Shown here: piece by piece, positions 59,027 to 64,000 of the stretch
Layout of the letters: every line of letters starts with the position of its first letter
How positions within the stretch are numbered: the first letter of the stretch is position 1
Assembly (NCBI GenBank): GCA_015499995.1
Contig: JADNRV010000075.1
Location: forward strand, 186,001-250,000
DNA from: Flammula alnicola
Taxonomy: Eukaryota > Basidiomycota > Agaricomycetes > Agaricales > Strophariaceae
Length of the DNA stretch: 64,000 nucleotides
Direction: 5' to 3'
The notes under the pieces: generated by a model
Seen by the model: the letters and a program-made list of their open reading frames with translations, nothing else
Told to the model about the DNA's origin: nothing
The model's database searches: none
Made by a program: the position numbers and the translations under genes

Positions 59027-61127
59027 ATGGCACCACCGATCCATGGCACTGCCAACGGAACTCTCGAAATCACCACGCTCGCAGATCTAATCATTTCGTC
59101 TGTACAGGAAGTTGTTAACGAATATCAGACGAATGGTCATGTTGTACCATCCTTGCATTCAACCGAACCTGGACCATTTGACGCGCCTCATCTCGTGTCT
59201 GCGAAGCTAGCGAAAGCGATTCAAACGATCGAGGCCGCCTGCGCTCAACTCAGCTTCGCCGTTGCAAATCCAGGGCATGTAATTGCAAACGTAAGTTGAT
59301 TGTCAGCGTATGCCATGTAGTTCTTACATAATTTTTCCTCAGAAAGCTTATGGGGTGCGTAAAGAATGCACAGTTGAAGTGCCGTCACAACTTATAATGG
59401 TATATAGTACGAGGAACCTGCTTGCATGCAAGTTGTCACAAGCGCAAAGATTGCAGACATGTTACTAGGAAAACCAGATGGACTACCGGTGGATGAATTA
59501 GCAAAACGATCTGGACTGGACATCGGGAAACTTGGTCGGGTTCTGCGGTTACTGGCAACGAAGCATTGCTTCGAGGAGGGTTAGCATCCATATCCATTAG
59601 CTGACTTTTTTAAAGTCTCACAAGACACGTTTTCAGTCAAGCCCGATGTATTTGCCAACAATAGGCTTAGTATGCAACTTGTTTCGACAAATCCCGTCGC
59701 TAGCCTGGTTGGAGTTATGTGCGTTGCTGAGCGCTTTGATATTTACGTTATATTCATGTTAAATCCTTAGGACCGACGAAGCTTTCAAAGCGTCCGCTTT
59801 TCTGAACGACACACTTGCAGACCCAAAGACAGCCTTGTCAAGCTCAGCAGATGACAGCCCCTTCCAGCGTGCTCACGGGACTTCCTTCTTCGGGTTCTAC
59901 GACACCGTACGTAAAACATGTCGGTCGACATTCGGTTATTCTACTAAGAGTTGCGTATAGCCCATAGGAGAGAAAGTCAGAGATGTGAGAGACAACGATG
60001 TCCGGAAGATGTTATGTCCCAGCTAATGCTTAATCCCTAGCGTTTCGCGCAGAGTATGGTGGGCTGGGGTGAGGTCACGGGAAGATCGATGCTTCCGAAA
60101 GGTGAAGCTATGATTTACGATTGTGAATCTTTCCCTGGCCATTTGACAATTTGCGTTCTAGTTTTCGCGTGGGACAAAGTGCCTACTGATTCAATTATTT
60201 GCGACGTCGGCGGTGGAAATGGACATGCTACGCTGGGACTTATCAAAGCATTCCCTCACCTGAAGATCGTATTGCAAGATATGCCTGCCGTGGTTCAACA
60301 AGGAAGAGATGTGAGTATAAAAGAAATTTATTCCACTACCCGACTTGAATGGGTTTGTTAGTATTGGAAGGTTGAATATCCGGAGGCTATCGAGAAGCAA
60401 CGCGTTCGGTTTGTTTCCATTGACTTCTTCAATGATCAACCTGTCCCAAATTGCGATTTCTACTACGTGAGTCCCACTATTCGAACCGTCATGTACCCAC
60501 TCTCACCTCAAAAACTGCAGTTGCGACATGTTTTGTGATTACTTTAAACGATTTTGTTTGATAAATTGCGATCTAACGGTCATTTTCACTCTAGACACGA
60601 TTGGCCAACCGCAGAAAGCCTTAAGATCCTTGGGAACATACGCAAGGCCATGGGCCCTTCTAGCCGCCTCCTCATCCGTGAGTGAACAAAAGAAACCCCA
60701 TCACAGTTTTCCAATACTTACTAGGGAATAATTATTTAGACGAGTTGGTCCTTCAACACGCGGTTAGGGATCCTTCTGGTTCGGCTCTTTTGGAGCAGGT
60801 CAGAATGCAGACACCCTTACATCCACACTTTGGATTGACAGCGAATCTATATAACAATACAGGCCCCGGAACCCCTTCTTGCGAATTACGGAATGGCCCG
60901 TATTCGTCTGTATAATCAAGATCTCAACATGATGACGCTTTTGAACGCCAAGGAATGCACGTTACAAGAATTCATTGAGCTGGGGTATGTTCGAATTTTT
61001 CCCATGTCGTGAAGTCTACTTTTGGCTAACAAACCAAAATATGTGCTGCAGGGAGAAGAGCGGATTCAAATTCGAGAAACTGTGGGATTCGGGAGAGGCT
61101 GGACTCGTCGAATTCAGTCCGGCATGA
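59027..61127 (+). CDS. SAM-dependent O-methyltransferase, copy 2
   Basis: ATG 59027 starts MAPPIHGTANGTLEITTLAD. The dimerisation part is FDAPHLVSAKLAKAIQTIEA then YEEPACMQVVTSAKIADMLL, GLPVDELAKRSGLDIGKLGR and VLRLLATKHCFEE. Then PDVFANNRLSMQLVSTNPVA, RFAQSMVGWGEVTGRSMLPK, SAM site DSIICDVGGGNGHATLGLIK, LKIVLQDMPAVVQQG, catalytic LRHVLHDWPTAESLKILGN, SSRLLIHELVLQHAVRDP, APEPLLANYGMARIRLYNQD, LNMMTLLNAKECTLQEFIEL and SGFKFEKLWDSGEAGLVEFS end at 61127. About eleven introns keep frame. It shares most residues, and nearly all of intron 1 (59290-59341), with copy 3, showing recent tandem duplication. The final A-site tail (VEFSPA) is family-typical. Confidence 0.94.
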
Positions 61128-62630
61128 TTCTCTGATAAATTATGGTGAAAGATGAGCCGATGGTCCTGAGAGAGCTAGGGATATACATAGAGAAACGAAC
61201 CCCTGAATTTGGAATCGCCTACATGATATGTAACGTTGTAGTTTGTGCTGCCTATCTGTTCCGGGATAAACTTTGTCAGAAATAACTCGAGCGTCGAACG
61301 TGGTTCAACGTTAATTCGACATCAAGACAATCGACTTTTAGACTACATCTCACGACGATCAAAGCGTGTCTCTTTCCCCCAGTCCGCGTATTGGTTGTAA
61401 ACATCGCCGCAATACCAACAGATACCAACCCCCACCCAGAACAGCCTCCAAACTTTGCACAAGGGATGGACCTCACAAACCGTAAGCCCATAGACTTATT
61501 GTCCACGCGCAGACAACCACAGGCCCGTCTGCACCCGCACCTTCACGGCATGTTTGGCACATAGGCGCCCATTCACAAGTGTGTCGGCGATTGTGCGTGT
61601 AACTATGACTCAGCGTCGTTGGACCAATTCCCGCCGGATTCACTGCGCTTTCAACCATGGCGCACAGTCGTGCTATCCGCACTAGGTTCGGTGCTGTTCG
61701 AGGGAGGAACACTTAAGTATTGCGGTCTAGCACTGCGACATCCATATTGACGCCCGACATGTATACGCTATCAAACTCCGCACAATTTTCTACCGCGTGA
61801 GCGTCTCTGTCTGCATCTTCATAGGCTTTCATAGTCTGGTCATCGTCGTCCTCTCCTTATCAGCCATGCTCTGCATAGTACCATCAGATGCCCGTGTTCC
61901 ATTTAGAGTATCAACGTAAAGTACATGCTTTAGCAGATGGCGGCAGGGCTACTCTTTTAAGCAGAGCCGTGGACGGAGTATTACCAATGACGAGTTAGAG
62001 CGCTCTATTGAAAGGAAATCTCGGACAGAACAAGTGTGTCTTCCTTATGTTAGAAAAAAAGCCACGAGTAAGAAGCGCTCGAATGAGACTCGCACTTTTT
62101 CTCATGGACGGTACCGGTGATGTAGTGTTGGACGCCGGAGAACCAGATGGACGTATGATACCGGATTCAGATTACTGACGGACGCATGTCAGTAGTATCA
62201 TCGGAGCTGGGGCGCAGGCTCGCTTCTTGATAAATTCATCGGGGCTTCTACCATTTTTCCACTCCATCTTTCGAATTTGATCTGTCTAGGCAAGAGACAT
62301 CATCTTATTTTAGCGTACATGAGAACTCACCAGAAGAGGGCGTTTCTTCAGACTGTGAAGCGCCACTTATGGTTTCTTTCTCTCAGTCTGGTCCCGAGGA
62401 TTCAGGACCTTGGTTTGCGCAGCTGATTGATGTTTGAAATTGTGGACACACCTTCATGATCATTATGGAAACTATGGTTCAGCATCAGTACAGCATGTTT
62501 GAGTGCGTACCAGTGATTTTCCCACGCCTTTCTCATCTTTCCTTGCCCTTTCCATGGCATTACTTAACCCACCTCGATTCTCGTTTGATGCATACTGGTC
62601 TCTGATATAAACCCTACTTATGCGTAAATT
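61128..62630. other. Spacer between tandem O-methyltransferases, no supported gene
   Basis: The minus-strand frames at 61276-61506 and 61473-61712 were read and match nothing; a small exon-like MSGVNMDVAVLDRNT at about 61705-61755 is not convincing. The plus strand shows no gene. The spacer may hold degraded sequence between duplicates. Confidence 0.35.
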
Positions 62631-62636
62631 TATAAA
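62631..62636 (+). promoter_or_regulatory. TATA box of O-methyltransferase 3
   Basis: TATAAAG lies 52 bases before ATG 62683, in a block shared with the copy 2 promoter. A second TATAAAC at about 62606 is also possible. Confidence 0.55.
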
Positions 62637-62682
62637 GCTTCCACAATACCGCCGTAATCCCAAATCTCCCCAATCTGACAAG

Positions 62683-64000
62683 ATGACAGCACCAACAAAT
62701 GGCCTTCCAAACGGAACTATCGAGGTCACCATGCTCGCAGATCTAATTGTTGCGTCAGTGCAGGAAGTTGTTAAGGAATATCAAACGTCCGGTTATGCCG
62801 TGCCATCCTTGCATTCAACCGAACCTGGACCTTTCGACGCGCCTCATCTTGTGTCTGCGAGGCTGGCGAAAGCGATTCAAACCATTGAGGCCGCCTGCGC
62901 TCAACTGAGCTTCACCGTTGCAAATCCAGGACATGTAATTGCAAACGTAAGTTGATTGTCAGCGTATGCTATGTAATTCTTATATAACTTTCCCTCAGAA
63001 AGTTTATGGGGTGCGTAAAGATTGCACAGTGGAAGTCGGAAACGACTTATAATGGTATATAGTACGAGGAACCTGCGTGCATGCTCGTTGTCACGAACGC
63101 AAAAATTGCAGACATGCTACTCGGAAAACCAGACGGATTACCGGTGGATGAATTAGCAAAACGATCTGGACTCGACGTCGGCAAACTTGGCCGGATTCTT
63201 CGAATGCTGGCGACGAAGCACTGCTTCGAAGAAGGTCAGCACGGCCCTACATTCATGAGCAAAACTTCAAAATTTGATGAGATATGTTTTCAGTCAAGCC
63301 TGATGTTTTCGCCAACAATCGGCTTAGTATGCAATTAGTTTCTACGAACCCCGTTGCTGGTCTGGTTGGACACATGTCAGTTACTGGGTATTTTTATTTG
63401 CGTCTTATTGATTTTAAATTTCTAGGGCGGACGAAGCATTCAAAGCCGGCGCTTTCCTAAACGAAACACTGACAGATCCAAAGACAGCGTCGTCAGCCTT
63501 ACCGGATGATACCCCATTCCAGCGTGTTCATGGCGCTTCCTTGTTTGGTTTCTACGACACTGTAAGTGAGACGCATCCCCATTATTGAGTTATTCTAACA
63601 GATGCTGCTTGTAAGCCCATCGGAGAGAAAGTCAGAGATGTGAGAGAGAATGATCTGCAAACATATTAGTCATGAGCTAATACATGTCTCAGCGGTTTGC
63701 ACAAGCTATGGTAGGATGGGGTGAGGTCACTGGAAGATCTATGCTTCCAAAAAGTAAACGCGATATAATCTCCTGCTGTGATACATTTTCCTAATAATTT
63801 TCATTCCAGTCTACCCATGGGACAAAGTACCCACCGATGCCACAATTTGTGATATTGGCGGTGGAAACGGGCATGCCACCCTCGGAGTTATCAAGGCATT
63901 CCCTCACCTGAAGGTAGTATTGCAAGATACCCCTGCCGTGGTTCAACAAGGAAAAGATGTGAGTACGGACTTGATGGAAATTTATCACAAACGCTCAACT
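62683..64000 (+). CDS. SAM-dependent O-methyltransferase, copy 3 (3' end beyond window)
   Basis: ATG 62683 starts MTAPTNGLPNGTIEVTMLAD, closely matching copy 2 through FDAPHLVSARLAKAIQTIEA, YEEPACMLVVTNAKIADMLL, GLPVDELAKRSGLDVGKLGR, PDVFANNRLSMQLVSTNPVA, RFAQAMVGWGEVTGRSMLPK and the SAM site TICDIGGGNGHATLGVIKAF, LKVVLQDTPAVVQQGKD. It then runs off the window, so the catalytic HDWP region is not visible. Introns sit at the same positions as in copy 2, with intron 1 nearly identical and the intron after KHCFEE diverged in sequence. The reading frame is clean over the visible part. Substrate specificity could differ between the duplicates. Confidence 0.93.

Overview
The window is nuclear DNA of a mushroom-forming basidiomycete (Agaricomycetes). 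The evidence is a high density of short introns (about 45-70 bp, GT..AG), genes on both strands separated by a few hundred bases to about 3 kb, basidiomycete-type families (F-box/LRR-like proteins, a DUF6533-type membrane protein, an expanded-type G-alpha gene now decayed), and wood/litter-decay enzymes. I found no rRNA, tRNA, CRISPR array or bacterial-type operon. All function calls rest on reading translated exons; no database was searched.

Layout. 0-1.9 kb: nothing recognised. 1.9-8 kb: a CAP10-type glycosyltransferase (-), a broken F-box-like gene (+) and a beta-propeller lactonase (+). 8.7-9.5 kb: a small DNA transposon with TA target duplication and near-perfect inverted ends. 11.5-12.7 kb: GPR1/FUN34/YaaH acetate transporter. 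13.7-15.5 kb: decayed G-alpha gene. 16.2-18.1 kb: secreted enzyme resembling fungal endo-beta-1,2-glucanase. 19.4-20.8 kb: basidiomycete hypothetical protein. 22.7-25.2 kb: membrane-anchored copper radical (glyoxal) oxidase. 26-27.6 kb: LanC-like zinc protein. 28.3-30.3 kb: secreted bicupin oxalate decarboxylase. 30.6-31.5 kb: SYGSS-repeat protein. 32.2-33.9 kb: a 1.7 kb DNA transposon with perfect inverted ends, direct target repeats and a cargo gene. 34.6-46.5 kb: a conserved housekeeping stretch (3-hydroxyanthranilate dioxygenase, a hypothetical, F-box protein, RAD17, GH71 alpha-1,3-glucanase, the SUMO E1 subunit UBA2). 46.9-48.6 kb: DUF6533-type membrane protein. 50.8-64 kb: an FAD phenol-hydroxylase-type monooxygenase and three O-methyltransferases, two of them tandem duplicates.

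How the genes could work together. The glyoxal oxidase makes H2O2 from small aldehydes and yields glyoxylate/oxalate, the oxalate decarboxylase removes oxalate, and the acetate transporter handles a related small acid; this fits lignocellulose decay chemistry. GH71 and the glucanase-like gene point to wall-glucan turnover. The right-hand end looks like an aromatic hydroxylation/O-methylation locus, a candidate small secondary-metabolism or phenol-detoxification cluster that continues past the window edge.

A striking technical feature is that several otherwise well-formed genes between 2.7 and 42.3 kb have frame breaks that behave as missing bases, many at short homopolymer runs. RAD17, UBA2, the glyoxal oxidase, the oxalate decarboxylase, the monooxygenase and the methyltransferases read cleanly. 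Consensus errors or recent decay could both explain this.
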